48,680 nt of DNA from Chloroflexota bacterium (GTDB lineage Bacteria; Chloroflexota; Anaerolineae; Anaerolineales; Villigracilaceae), in assembly GCA_013152325.1 (NCBI GenBank), contig JAADGN010000001.1, positions 1 through 48,680 of the forward strand, written 5' to 3'. Positions 1 to 9,451 of this stretch are shown here, piece by piece; the first letter of the stretch is position 1, and every line of letters starts with the position of its first letter. The translations under genes were made by a program, and so were the position numbers. A model generated the notes under the pieces. That model was given only the letters and a program-made list of their open reading frames with translations. It searched no databases and was not told the DNA's origin.

Positions 1-205
1 GTTGCCAGTTGTGAGTTGTTAGTTGTGAGGCGCGGCGGAACGAAGCACAGCCATCCCGCTTCCCGTCATCGGCGCATTGTGCTTGCCCGTCTTTGGAGCG
101 GCATTTTTTCTTTTTAACGGCAGCCATCCCGTTGTTCGTGCACGAGGCGGTACTGTTCGGCGCAGTCATTCCGTTATTTGAGGCCACATCCGCTATAATT
201 CCCCC

Positions 206-1381
206 ATGCCCCGCAAGATCATCCACATCGACCTGGACGCCTTCTTCTGCGCGGTCGAAGAATTGCACAATCCCGCCCTGCGCGGCAAACCCTTCGCGGT
301 GGGCGGACGTCCCGAAACGCGCGGCGTGGTCGCATCCTGCTCTTACGCGGCGCGGCGGCGCGGCGTCCGTTCGGCGATGCCGATGGCGCGCGCCCTGCGG
401 CTGTGCCCGGACCTGGTCGTCGTCCCGCCGCGACATCGGGCATACAGCGAAGCATCGAAAAAAGTGATGGCGTTGCTGCGACTCGTCACACCGCTGGTCG
501 AGCAGATATCCATTGACGAGGCCTTCCTGGACGTGAGCGACCTTCCGGAGCCGGGGGAAACGATCGGCCGCCGGATGCAGGCCCAAATCCGGGATGGACT
601 CGGGCTGTCATCGTCTGTCGGCGTGGCGGCGAACAAGCTGGTCGCCAAAATCGCCAACGAGGTCGGCAAAAAGGCCTCCACCGGAGCCAAGCCGCCGTTC
701 GCCATCACGGTCGTCCCGCCCGGCGAGGAGACCGCCTTTCTATCCCCCCTGCCCGCCGGGATGCTGTGGGGCGTCGGGCCAAAGACCGCCGCGCGGCTGG
801 CCGAATTGGGCATCCACACCATCGGCGGGATCGCCCGCTGGCCGGAAGATGATTTGATCCGACGCTTCGGGGAACACGGCCGCGACCTGTCCCGTCACGC
901 CCGCGGGGTGGACGAGCGTCCTGTCGTGACAGAGCGCGAGGTCAAATCCATCAGCCAGGAGGTGACCTTCGCCCGCGACGTAAGCGACGACTCCGCGCTG
1001 GAACGCACGCTGCGCGGCCTGGCTGCCAAAGTGGGACGCCGCCTGCGCAAAGCCGACCTGGCCGGAAAGACCGTCAAGCTCAAAATCCGCTGGACGGATT
1101 TCACCACCCTGACACGGCAGGTCACACTCGCCACACCCACCGACCAGGATGACGAGATCGCCGCAGCCGCCTTGTCCCTGCTGGCAAAGGTACGTCCACC
1201 CGGCAAGACAGTGCGCCTGATCGGCGTCGGCGTGAGCGGACTGGGCCCGCCGCTGCGTCAGTTGTCGCTCTGGGAGGCCGGCTCGGAAAGATCCCGCCAT
1301 CTCCAGGAGGCGATTGACGCGCTGCACGAGAAATACGGCCAGGGCGTCATCCAACGCGGGGTGCAATCCACAGACAAATAG
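206..1381 (+). CDS. dinB: DNA polymerase IV (Y-family)
   Basis: ORF begins MPRKIIHIDLDAFFCAVEE; contains SCSYAARRRGVRSAMPM and YSEASKKV and ISIDEAFLDV, all typical of DinB. Confidence 0.96.
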   Translation: MPRKIIHIDLDAFFCAVEELHNPALRGKPFAVGGRPETRGVVASCSYAARRRGVRSAMPMARALRLCPDLVVVPPRHRAYSEASKKVMALLRLVTPLVEQISIDEAFLDVSDLPEPGETIGRRMQAQIRDGLGLSSSVGVAANKLVAKIANEVGKKASTGAKPPFAITVVPPGEETAFLSPLPAGMLWGVGPKTAARLAELGIHTIGGIARWPEDDLIRRFGEHGRDLSRHARGVDERPVVTEREVKSISQEVTFARDVSDDSALERTLRGLAAKVGRRLRKADLAGKTVKLKIRWTDFTTLTRQVTLATPTDQDDEIAAAALSLLAKVRPPGKTVRLIGVGVSGLGPPLRQLSLWEAGSERSRHLQEAIDALHEKYGQGVIQRGVQSTDK

Positions 1382-1460
1382 GGGTTCGCACGCGATCGCC
1401 TGCCCCTGAACGCCCATCCTTCCCAAGCAGGATGTATAATAAGGATGTCTTATCCACCAC

Positions 1461-2114
1461 ATGTCCGGGAGGGCATCTATGACCAAGCTTGACCTGAGAA
1501 AAGAATTCAAACATCTCTATGCCCCCTCCGCCAGGCGCGTGGACATTGTGGACATCCCCGAATTCAATTTTGTGATGGTGGACGGCAAAATCGAACCCGG
1601 CAAGGAGCCGGCCACATCCGAGGCTTTCCAGGACGCGCTCAACGTCCTGTATGGCATTTCATTCACACTGAAGTTCATATCCAAACTACGCAAGACAAAT
1701 CCCATTGATTACAAGATCATGGCGCTGGAAGGTCTGTGGTGGACAGAAAGCGGCGAGACCGATTTCAACCGCAAGGACAAATGGCAATGGACGCTGATGA
1801 TGATGCAGCCTGCGCACATCACCAACGAGATGTTCGAGCAGGCCGTCGAAAATCTGCGCCAGAAGCGCGGCCACATTCCCGCGCTCACATATTTGCGCTT
1901 CGAAGCTTTCCACGAGGGATTGTGCATGCAGATCATGCATGTCGGGCCATACGACCTGGAACCGATGACCATCGCCCGCATGAACGACTTCGCCCGCGAG
2001 CAGGGATACAAATTGCGCGGCAAACACCACGAGATCTATCTGGGCGACCCGCGCCGCGCCAAACCGGAAAAACTGCGCACCATCCTGCGGCACCCGATCG
2101 AGAGAAACGTTTAA
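1461..2114 (+). CDS. GyrI-like small-molecule-binding domain protein
   Basis: ORF with DLRKEFKHLYAPS, FVMVDGKIEPG and HEIYLGDPRRAKPEKLRTILRHPI, typical of GyrI-like family. Confidence 0.8.
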   Translation: MSGRASMTKLDLRKEFKHLYAPSARRVDIVDIPEFNFVMVDGKIEPGKEPATSEAFQDALNVLYGISFTLKFISKLRKTNPIDYKIMALEGLWWTESGETDFNRKDKWQWTLMMMQPAHITNEMFEQAVENLRQKRGHIPALTYLRFEAFHEGLCMQIMHVGPYDLEPMTIARMNDFAREQGYKLRGKHHEIYLGDPRRAKPEKLRTILRHPIERNV

Positions 2115-2163
2115 CCTTGGGCGTTCGGACGTCCCAACGTTTTGCCGCCGCCCAGGAGGAAAC

Positions 2164-2583
2164 ATGCCGGTCAAAACCGCGACAATCTCACTGAACACCC
2201 AGGGCAATGCCGACATCCTCGACATCACCACCCAGGTTGCAGACGCCGTCGCCAAAAGCGGGCTGCAAAACGGCGCGGTGACGATCTTCTGTCCGTCCTC
2301 CACCAGCGCACTGACCACCATCGAATACGAATCCGGCTGTCTGGGCGACCTGCGCCGCCTGTTCGACGAGCTCGCGCCGCCGGGACACGGATACGCGCAC
2401 GAAGCCCGCTGGCACGACGGCAACGGTCATTCCCACGTGCGCGCTGCGCTGCTCGGCCCTTCGTTGAGCGTCCCTTTCGTAGACGGGCGTCTCACCCTGG
2501 GAACCTGGCAGCAGATCATCTTCGTCGACTTCGATACCCGCCCGCGACGGCGCGAACTTGTTGCACAAATCATGGGAGAATAG
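2164..2583 (+). CDS. YjbQ/UPF0047 family protein (secondary thiamine-phosphate synthase-like)
   Basis: 139 aa ORF with VTIFCPSSTSALTTIEYE, HARWHDGNGHSHVRAALLGPSLSVPF and LGTWQQIIFVDFD. Confidence 0.9.
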   Translation: MPVKTATISLNTQGNADILDITTQVADAVAKSGLQNGAVTIFCPSSTSALTTIEYESGCLGDLRRLFDELAPPGHGYAHEARWHDGNGHSHVRAALLGPSLSVPFVDGRLTLGTWQQIIFVDFDTRPRRRELVAQIMGE

Positions 2584-2599
2584 TTGCCACGAGGTGTTT

Positions 2600-3205
2600 A
2601 TGCCCACAAAGACAACCGGCACGAAAAAAACGGAACCAAAATCGTCAGCCCCCGCCCTGGATGCCTCCGAATTCCTGACCGCCGAATTCGAATACATCGC
2701 CCAGACCGCCTTCCAGGCGCACGAAGACCGGGCGCGCGTCTCTGCGTTCTACCTGGTCAGCGTGGGCAGCCTGCTCGGCGCCATCTTCGGGACGCAAATC
2801 TCCGCGGTCACAGCACCCTACTACGCTGCCTTTGCGACGCTCTTTCTGCTGCTCTCGGGATTTGGCGTGCTGACGCTGCTGCAACTGATCCGCCTGCGGC
2901 AGGCCTGGTACGACTCGGCAAAAGCCATGAACCACATCAAGGATTTCTACGTCAAGCACGCCAACGCCCTTCATCTGGACAAAGCTTTCCTGTGGACGGC
3001 TGACAGCCTGCCAAGACTCAACAAACCCTGGAGCATCTCTTTCATGCTGGCCCTGCAAGTGGCTCTGCTCGACGCGGTCACGTTGGGCGCAGCCATCTTG
3101 TACGCGGGCCTGGCGGTCAACTATCTGCTGACAATCGGCGCCATCCTCGGCGGACTGGCCTTCTTCGCCGCCCAACTATATTTGTTCCATCGACTCTTGC
3201 GCTAA
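2600..3205 (+). CDS. hypothetical membrane protein, several predicted TM segments
   Basis: Internal ATG of ORF 2558..3205 chosen; hydrophobic stretches TLFLLLSGFGVLTLLQLI and LLTIGAILGGLAFFAAQLYLF. Confidence 0.7.
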   Translation: MPTKTTGTKKTEPKSSAPALDASEFLTAEFEYIAQTAFQAHEDRARVSAFYLVSVGSLLGAIFGTQISAVTAPYYAAFATLFLLLSGFGVLTLLQLIRLRQAWYDSAKAMNHIKDFYVKHANALHLDKAFLWTADSLPRLNKPWSISFMLALQVALLDAVTLGAAILYAGLAVNYLLTIGAILGGLAFFAAQLYLFHRLLR

Positions 3206-3250
3206 CCCTTGCTCATATCCCTCATCACCAGTAAAATAAACCGCTCTTAC

Positions 3251-3297
3251 TGGTGACGGAGTTCGCTACTGACTGCCCCTGGGCTGACGGCTCCAGC
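3251..3297 (+). promoter_or_regulatory. Fluoride riboswitch (crcB motif)
   Basis: GGTGACGGAGTTCGCTACTGACTGCCCCTGGGCTGACGGCTCC aligns by eye with the known fluoride aptamer layout (GGNGAUG..., ACUGCCC...GGGCUGAUGGCCUC); pseudoknot GGAG/CTCC present; directly upstream of crcB. Confidence 0.85.
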
Positions 3298-3326
3298 CAA
3301 ACCTTATCTGTGGAGAGACGCGGTAC

Positions 3327-3710
3327 ATGGGCAATCTTCTTTTGATCGGCATGGGGGGATTTATCGGCGCGACACTGCGCTACGCGTTGAGTGGCCTGGT
3401 GCAAAGCCTGTCGAAAAGCACACAATTCCCCTTCGGCACGCTGGCTGTCAATCTCGTCGGCTGCCTGCTGATCGGCGCGCTTTCCTACCTGGCCGAATCG
3501 TACAACACCTTCAGCCCTGAAACACATTCTCTCGTCTTTCTCGGTTTCCTGGGAGCCTTCACCACTTTCTCAACCTTCAGTTCCGAGAGCCTGACCCTGC
3601 TGCGCGACGGCCAAAACCTGCTTTCCTACCTGAATATCGGCATCCACGTCCTGTTTGGTCTGGGAGCCGTCTGGCTGGGACGCACAATGGCCGCCCTTCT
3701 CAGCAGCTAA
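3327..3710 (+). CDS. crcB: Fluoride efflux transporter CrcB/Fluc
   Basis: 127 aa with GGFIGATLRYALSG, FPFGTLAVNLVGCLLIG and GFLGAFTTFSTFSSE. Confidence 0.96.
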   Translation: MGNLLLIGMGGFIGATLRYALSGLVQSLSKSTQFPFGTLAVNLVGCLLIGALSYLAESYNTFSPETHSLVFLGFLGAFTTFSTFSSESLTLLRDGQNLLSYLNIGIHVLFGLGAVWLGRTMAALLSS

Positions 3711-4063
3711 GCCAACTCACGGAACAAGAACCAGCCCCCCTTGCGATGGTCTGCGTCCCCAGGCTCCCGGTCATAGTACAGATCGAATATCCGCTCCCCC
3801 TCCACCCGCACCCGAAAATAGAAACGCCCCACGCCCCATGAACCGCGTGTGGACGCAGCCGCCGCGTGACTCGGACGCATATTGCGGGCCATTCGTCCAC
3901 GGCGCCGGAAATCCGCCCATTCGTTCAGCATTTCGACGGTGCGGAACGTCTCGCCGCGCCAGATAAAGCCATCCGGGCAGGCAGGTTTCTTCTCCAAAAG
4001 CGGCGGCGCATCAAACGTGACCTCGACCTGCTCGCCGATAAAATGGACTGGAACCAGTCCCAT
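3707..4063 (-). CDS. DUF6504-like protein
   Basis: MGLVPVHFIGEQVEVTFDAPP...PDGFIWRGETFRTVEMLNEWADFRRR...YFRVRVEGERIFDLYYDRE; resembles DUF6504 from memory. Confidence 0.6.
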   Translation of the reverse strand: MGLVPVHFIGEQVEVTFDAPPLLEKKPACPDGFIWRGETFRTVEMLNEWADFRRRGRMARNMRPSHAAAASTRGSWGVGRFYFRVRVEGERIFDLYYDREPGDADHRKGGWFLFRELA

Positions 4064-4143
4064 GGCATTCCTCCCGCGCCCGGCGCAACCTTCCGGGTGC
4101 GTTTTCGTAAGTAGGGGTAGCATGAAACGAAAAGGAGAACAAA

Positions 4144-4350
4144 ATGGCTGAGAATTACAAGCAATTGTACCGCAGCACCACCGACAGTATGCTGGCCGGC
4201 GTCTGCGGCGGACTGGGCGAATACGCCGCCCTCGACCCGACCGTCGTCCGGCTGCTGTTCGTGCTGGCTTTCTTCCTGACCGGGCCGGGCATCTTGCTGG
4301 CCTATTTGATCATGATGCTCATCATCCCGCCTGCGCCGGTGAGCCAATAA
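4144..4350 (+). CDS. PspC domain protein
   Basis: 68 aa: LYRSTTDSMLAGVCGGLGEYAALDPTVVRLLFVLAFFLTGPGILLAYLIMMLIIP. Confidence 0.93.
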   Translation: MAENYKQLYRSTTDSMLAGVCGGLGEYAALDPTVVRLLFVLAFFLTGPGILLAYLIMMLIIPPAPVSQ

Positions 4351-4355
4351 GTATC

Positions 4356-4433
4356 TATCCGAAAATTCTTTTGTAGTAACGGCTTCAGCCGTCAAGTAGC
4401 GACTAAAAGTCGCTACTACACATTTTTCGGACA
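4356..4433. repeat. Nested palindromic (MITE/REP-like) element, copy 1
   Basis: Outer TCCGAAAAT...ATTTTTCGGA, inner TGTAGTA...TACTACA, two internal hairpins ACGGCTTCAGCCGT and TAGCGACTAAAAGTCGCTA. Confidence 0.65.
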
Positions 4434-4444
4434 GGTTCTAAATC

Positions 4445-4479
4445 AAAGCCTCGGGATTTTTGGAAAATCCTGAGGCTTT
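4445..4479. terminator. Bidirectional rho-independent terminator
   Basis: AAAGCCTCGGGATTTT-TGG-AAAATCCTGAGGCTTT between convergent genes. Confidence 0.85.
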
Positions 4480-4487
4480 ATGCTCGT

Positions 4488-5402
4488 TCAATCCCCTTTC
4501 GCCAGCGACAAAAAGACGTCCTCCAGCGTCGGCTCACCGCGTTCGACAGCCGCGACCTCCACGCCCGCGGCTGTCAGCGCCGCGCGCAGACGCCTGACCG
4601 TCATCTTCGGTCGCGTGATGATGCGCAAGTGGTTCCCCGCCAAACCGGTGTGCAGTACGCCGTCGGTAACGGAAAGCGTCTCCAGCCCCGCTTGCAGCGG
4701 TGCAGCGAACACATCCCACACCGGGCCGGGGAGCGTTTGCGCCTTGAGATTGGCAGGCGTGTCCATCGCCAGCAATTTTCCCTCGCGCATGATGCCCACC
4801 CGCTCGCAATATTCAGCCTCGTCCATGTAATGCGTGGTCACGAAGATCGTTACGCCCTCACCTGCCAAATCATAGATCAAATCCCAAAAGACGCGCCGGG
4901 CAGACGGGTCTACGCCGGAGGTCGGCTCGTCAAGAAAGAGCAGTTTCGGCTGATGTACCAGTGCAATCGCCAACGCCAGCCGCTGCCGCCAACCGACGGA
5001 GAGACTGCGGGTCAGCGTTTTCTCGTGCCCGCCCAGCGCCACACGCGCCAGCGTCGCTTCGATGCGGGCGCGCTCGGTCACACCGTACACGCCGCCATAA
5101 AAAGACAGGTTTTCCCAAACGGTCAAGTCATCGTAAATGGCAAATTTCTGCGACATGTACCCGGCGCGGGCGCGCACTTCCTCCGTCTGGAGGAAGGCGT
5201 CGTAGCCCAGCACTGTCGCGCGGCCATCCGACGGTTCGAGCAAGCCCAGCAACATGCGGATGGTGGTCGTCTTGCCCGACCCATTCGGGCCCAGATAGCC
5301 GACCACCTCGCCTGCATTGATGCGAAACGAGACGTGATCCACGGCCACGAAGTCGCCAAACAGGCGGGTCAGGTTTTCAGCAACGACAACTGGTTCCGGC
5401 AT
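4488..5402 (-). CDS. ABC transporter ATP-binding protein (drug efflux type)
   Basis: Walker A LGPNGSGKTTTIRMLLGL; LSVGWRQRLALAIALVHQPKLLFLDEPTSGVDP. Confidence 0.93.
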   Translation of the reverse strand: MPEPVVVAENLTRLFGDFVAVDHVSFRINAGEVVGYLGPNGSGKTTTIRMLLGLLEPSDGRATVLGYDAFLQTEEVRARAGYMSQKFAIYDDLTVWENLSFYGGVYGVTERARIEATLARVALGGHEKTLTRSLSVGWRQRLALAIALVHQPKLLFLDEPTSGVDPSARRVFWDLIYDLAGEGVTIFVTTHYMDEAEYCERVGIMREGKLLAMDTPANLKAQTLPGPVWDVFAAPLQAGLETLSVTDGVLHTGLAGNHLRIITRPKMTVRRLRAALTAAGVEVAAVERGEPTLEDVFLSLAKGD

Positions 5403-5472
5403 AATTCACCATTATCTTCCGACACCGGCCCGAAATCCGCAGGCTTCGGAATCCATGTTCCACCACACTGGC

Positions 5473-5961
5473 TCAATTGCGACGTGCATCCAAAACAGCG
5501 CGGATCCTGGCCGCCTTCTCCGCACGGCCCATCTTTACGTAGGCCCCGGCTTCGTAAGCCAGCGGCAAGACAGGCACACGCTGGTCGCGCCAGGTCACGA
5601 AAATGCGCATGGCGATGTCGGGCGGAGCGCCCCACGCACCATCCGGATTTCGGTGCGCCATATCGCCAATCAATTCGACTTCCACGCCCGCGATCTCGGC
5701 CTTGCCGTCCCAGGAACGGACATTTTCCGACTCCCACAGATGCACCGGCGTGCGGATGAACCCATCAAGCCTGCGCTCCATCTCGTACACGCCGAGGCGG
5801 TCGCTTTGCAGGTCAAGGTCGTGGACGGGGATGTCCACGCCCTGCAAACGCAGGCCAGCGCTGCCGGTCAGCGCCCACAGCACGTCCGCAGGCGGGATAC
5901 GCGCCAAGACGGTTTCCAACGCGCGGGCGTGGGCTTCGGGGAGATCAAGGATGGCCTTCAC
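5473..5961 (-). CDS. Minimal nucleotidyltransferase-like protein
   Basis: GTG start giving VKAILDLPEAHARALETVL...LTGSAGLRLQGVDIPVHDLDLQ; start overlaps the upstream ATPase stop (GTGA). Confidence 0.7.
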   Translation of the reverse strand: MKAILDLPEAHARALETVLARIPPADVLWALTGSAGLRLQGVDIPVHDLDLQSDRLGVYEMERRLDGFIRTPVHLWESENVRSWDGKAEIAGVEVELIGDMAHRNPDGAWGAPPDIAMRIFVTWRDQRVPVLPLAYEAGAYVKMGRAEKAARIRAVLDARRN

Positions 5962-6905
5962 AAAACATCCTCGGAGAGATCGATGAACACGTCCTCCAGC
6001 GTGGGCGGAACCTGACGCAAATCGTCCAGCGACCCGCCTCCGGCCCGGATGCGCCGCGGCAGCCGTCGAAGAACGGCTTTCATCCGTTTTTCGCGCACGC
6101 GCAGGTGGAGGCGGTCGCCGAAGGCCCGCGCGTCTTCCACGTCTTCGTCCTGCCCGGCAATCCGGCGCAAGAGGCGCAACGGCTGGCCGCGCAATTCCAG
6201 GATGCGGCCTTCGAGGGTCGCGCACAGCGCGCTGGGCGGGCCCTCCAGCAGGAAACGTCCCGCACGCATGAAGCCGATGCGGTTGCAGCGGGCAGCCTCG
6301 TCCATGTAAGGAGTGCTGATGACGACCGCGACCCCGTCTTCTGCGTCCGGGTTCAGAAGGCGAATGATCAATTGCCAAAAATCCTGGCGGGTGACCGGGT
6401 CTACACCGGTGGTGGGTTCGTCGAGCAATAAAATACGCGGACGATGCACCAGCGCCGTCGCCAGCCCCAGTTTCTGTTTCATGCCGCCCGAAAGTTGCCC
6501 AGCGCGGCGGTCTTTGAATTCCGCCAGTCCGACAAAATCGAGAATCTCCATGCTGCGCGGCAGCCACTCGCCGGTCGAAAGGCCGCGCACTTCGGCAAAG
6601 AAACGGATGTTTTCCAGCACAGTCAGGTCTTCGTAAAGCGAGAAGCGCTGCGAGAGGTAGCCGAGATGCGCCCGCGCCTGCTCGGCCTGGCGGGACATGT
6701 CGTACCCGGCAATGGCGATCTCGCCAGCGTCGGGCCACAGCGCGCCGACCAGCAACCGCAGCGTGGTCGTCTTGCCTGCGCCGTCCGAGCCGACCAAGCC
6801 GAATATCTCGCCTGCGGCGACGCGCAGGGAGATGCCGTCCACAGCGTGGATCGCGCCGAAGGACTTGTGCAAGTCAGAAACGCGGATAGGCCAGTTCGTA
6901 TCCAT
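5958..6905 (-). CDS. ABC transporter ATP-binding protein
   Basis: LVGSDGAGKTTTLRLLVGAL; LSGGMKQKLGLATALVHRPRILLLDEPTTGVDP. Confidence 0.93.
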   Translation of the reverse strand: MDTNWPIRVSDLHKSFGAIHAVDGISLRVAAGEIFGLVGSDGAGKTTTLRLLVGALWPDAGEIAIAGYDMSRQAEQARAHLGYLSQRFSLYEDLTVLENIRFFAEVRGLSTGEWLPRSMEILDFVGLAEFKDRRAGQLSGGMKQKLGLATALVHRPRILLLDEPTTGVDPVTRQDFWQLIIRLLNPDAEDGVAVVISTPYMDEAARCNRIGFMRAGRFLLEGPPSALCATLEGRILELRGQPLRLLRRIAGQDEDVEDARAFGDRLHLRVREKRMKAVLRRLPRRIRAGGGSLDDLRQVPPTLEDVFIDLSEDVL

Positions 6906-6949
6906 CAGGGAATCTCACCACACAGCAACGCAAGCAGACGAAGCGCCGC

Positions 6950-8293
6950 TCAATGGAAGGTCACATCTGCCGGCATGCCCGGCTTGAGTTTGCCCGTCGG
7001 GTCGTCCACTTTCAATTTGACGGCATAGACCGTGGTGGAGCGGCCCTCCACGGTCTGGACATTGCGCGGGGTAAACTCGGCCTGGTCAGAAATGTAGACG
7101 ACGGTCGCGGTGAAGGTCGCCTCGGGGAACGAATCGACCGATACGACGGCCCCTTGTCCAAGATCGATCGCGCCATAGCGATCTTCGGGGACGTATACCG
7201 TGATGGTCAGGTTCTCGAGACGGGCGAGGACAAAAGCCGTCGCGCCGGGTTGAACGACCTCGCCGGGCTGGATGCTGCGGGTCAAGACCACGCCATCCAC
7301 GGGCGCGCGCCGGGTCAGTTTTTCGATCTGCGCGTCGATCAGCGCCAGTTGCGCCTCGGCCTGCGTCACGGCGACCTGCGCCTGCTGGAGGGCGGCCTCC
7401 GCCTGGGCAACTGTGGTCTGCGCGGCATGGACGCGCGGCGAGAAGTCGCCGGTTTCCAACGCGCGCAACTGGTCCAGGGCGGTATAGTACCGCTCGTACG
7501 CGACCGATACGTCCGCGCGGGCGGCCAGCACGTCATCCGCGGCGCGGGTGGTCAGCAGGTCGTCATACTCCTGCTGGGCGCGGTCGAGGGCTTCCTTCGC
7601 GTCCGTATAGACGTCATCCGCCGCGTCGATCAGGTCGCTGTCGTCGCTCATCTGTGAGCGGCTGTAGACTTGCTGCACCACCAGATACGTACGGCGCGCT
7701 TCGGCCAATTGCTGCTCGACCTGCAAGAAGCGGGCATTGTCCACGTCCTGCAGGACGATCTCCAGGTTGGCCTGCGCTTCATCCAGCGCGGCGTTTGCCC
7801 GGTCCACCTCGTCCTGCGCGGCCGCGATCTGCTCGCGGCGCGTGTAGTACCAGTTGGGCTGGTCAAAGCGGCTGACAGCCGGAACCCGCCAATCATCCAG
7901 ACGCGTGCGCGCTTCGGCAGTCCGGGCCGCGTCCAGCGCCAGGTCGTATTGGGCGCGGGCCGAGTCCAGCGCGGCCTGCGCGGTTCGTTCACCAAGGCGC
8001 GCCGCGTCGAGAGCCGCCGCAGCCACTTCCCGTTGGGCGCTGAGCAGGGTATCGTCGAGCCGGAAGAGGACATCGCCCGACCTGACCATATCCCCCTCCG
8101 CGACCATAACTTCGCTCACCAGGCCGGGTAATTCGGGCGCAATATTCACGTCTACGGCTTCGATCGTGCCCGAGGCCCGAAGGGGGCCGTTCCCGCCGTC
8201 TGTATAGGACTGGAACAGAAACCAGCCGCCGACCAGGACGACCAGGACCAGCAGGACAATTATCGGAATGGGGGGACGTTTAGGTGACATCAC
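6950..8293 (-). CDS. HlyD-family membrane fusion/secretion protein
   Basis: N-terminal TM, long coiled-coil, VDGVVLTRSIQPGEVVQPGATAFVLARLENLTITVYVPE. Confidence 0.9.
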   Translation of the reverse strand: MMSPKRPPIPIIVLLVLVVLVGGWFLFQSYTDGGNGPLRASGTIEAVDVNIAPELPGLVSEVMVAEGDMVRSGDVLFRLDDTLLSAQREVAAAALDAARLGERTAQAALDSARAQYDLALDAARTAEARTRLDDWRVPAVSRFDQPNWYYTRREQIAAAQDEVDRANAALDEAQANLEIVLQDVDNARFLQVEQQLAEARRTYLVVQQVYSRSQMSDDSDLIDAADDVYTDAKEALDRAQQEYDDLLTTRAADDVLAARADVSVAYERYYTALDQLRALETGDFSPRVHAAQTTVAQAEAALQQAQVAVTQAEAQLALIDAQIEKLTRRAPVDGVVLTRSIQPGEVVQPGATAFVLARLENLTITVYVPEDRYGAIDLGQGAVVSVDSFPEATFTATVVYISDQAEFTPRNVQTVEGRSTTVYAVKLKVDDPTGKLKPGMPADVTFH

Positions 8294-8308
8294 AAAACTC
8301 CTTTGCTG

Positions 8309-9451
8309 TCAATCCAGCCGTTTGCGGAAGTGCAGCGCCGCGGCGCCCATGATGGCGACGCCAAAAACGGCCAGCGCGATGATCTCATTCTGAATCGCAG
8401 CCGCGCCCACACCTTTGAGCAGGATGGCGCGGATAATGATCAGGTAATAACGCAGAGGGATGGCATACGAGACCCATTGCAGCACCTTGGGCATGGCCTC
8501 GAGCGGGAAGAAAAAGCCGGAGAGGAAGATGCCCGGCAGAAGCGTCATCCAGGAGATCAGCATGGCCTCCTGCTGCGTGTTGGCGATGGTGGAGGCGTAC
8601 AGCCCAATCCCCAGGCCGGAAAGCAGCAACAAACCGGAGAGCGCCAACAGCAACGCCAAGCTGCCGCGCACCGGCACGCCGAACCACCAGTGCCCAATCG
8701 CCAGCACTTCCAGCGTATCCAGCAGCGCCAGGATGACATAGGGCAGGATCTTGCCGACCATCAGCTCCCACGAGCGGATGGGGGTGACGATCAACTGCTC
8801 GATCGTGCCGCGTTCACGCTCGCGCACGATGGCCGTGGCCGTGAGCATGGACGTAATGGCATACAGGATCATGCCGATCACGCCCGGGATCATGAAGTAG
8901 GCGCTGACCAGATCCGGGTTGTACCAGACCTGGGTGCGCACCTCCAGCGGCGGCTGGAGCGAAAACGTCGCGCCGGCGCGCTGCATCCGCTCGTTCAAAA
9001 TGCGGGTCGCGTGCGCCTGACCGATCAACTGCGCCGCGGAGAGCGCGGTCGAGCCGACGGTCGGATCCGAACCGTCCAACACCATCGCAACCTGCGCAGT
9101 CCCGTCCAGGAAACGCAGGTCGTAGTCAGCAGGGATGAGCAGCCCGACGCGGGCGCGGCCCATTTCGATGAGCGTACGCAGTTCAGCCTCCGAGCCGACA
9201 TCATAGGCGATTCTGAAATAATCGGCCGCGCGGAAAGCATCCAGCAAGGCCCGCGAGGCCGGGGTGCGGTTCTGGTCCCAGACGGCCATCGGGATGTTGC
9301 GTACATCGCTGGTGGCCGCGTACCCCAGCAGGAACAACTGCATGATCGGGATGAAGAGACTGATCGCCAGCGTGCGCGGGTCGCGCAAAATCTGGATAAA
9401 TTCCTTGCGGATGATGGAACGCAATCTGGAATTCAACATGATTCTTCTCAC
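8309..9451 (-). CDS. ABC-2 type transporter permease
   Basis: IIRKEFIQILRDPRTLAISLFIPIMQLFLLGYAA; RERERGTIEQLIVTPIRSWELMVGKILPY. Confidence 0.93.
   Translation of the reverse strand: MRRIMLNSRLRSIIRKEFIQILRDPRTLAISLFIPIMQLFLLGYAATSDVRNIPMAVWDQNRTPASRALLDAFRAADYFRIAYDVGSEAELRTLIEMGRARVGLLIPADYDLRFLDGTAQVAMVLDGSDPTVGSTALSAAQLIGQAHATRILNERMQRAGATFSLQPPLEVRTQVWYNPDLVSAYFMIPGVIGMILYAITSMLTATAIVRERERGTIEQLIVTPIRSWELMVGKILPYVILALLDTLEVLAIGHWWFGVPVRGSLALLLALSGLLLLSGLGIGLYASTIANTQQEAMLISWMTLLPGIFLSGFFFPLEAMPKVLQWVSYAIPLRYYLIIIRAILLKGVGAAAIQNEIIALAVFGVAIMGAAALHFRKRLD

Noticed and set aside
5473-5961. Toxin-antitoxin (MNT/HEPN or AbiE-like) interpretation of the NTase gene
   Set aside because: No HEPN or AbiEi-like partner next to it; it sits inside an efflux operon
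5962-6738. N-terminal part of the 421-aa ORF 5473..6738
   Set aside because: Out-of-frame overlap with the ABC ATPase; only the part from the GTG at 5961 looks protein-like
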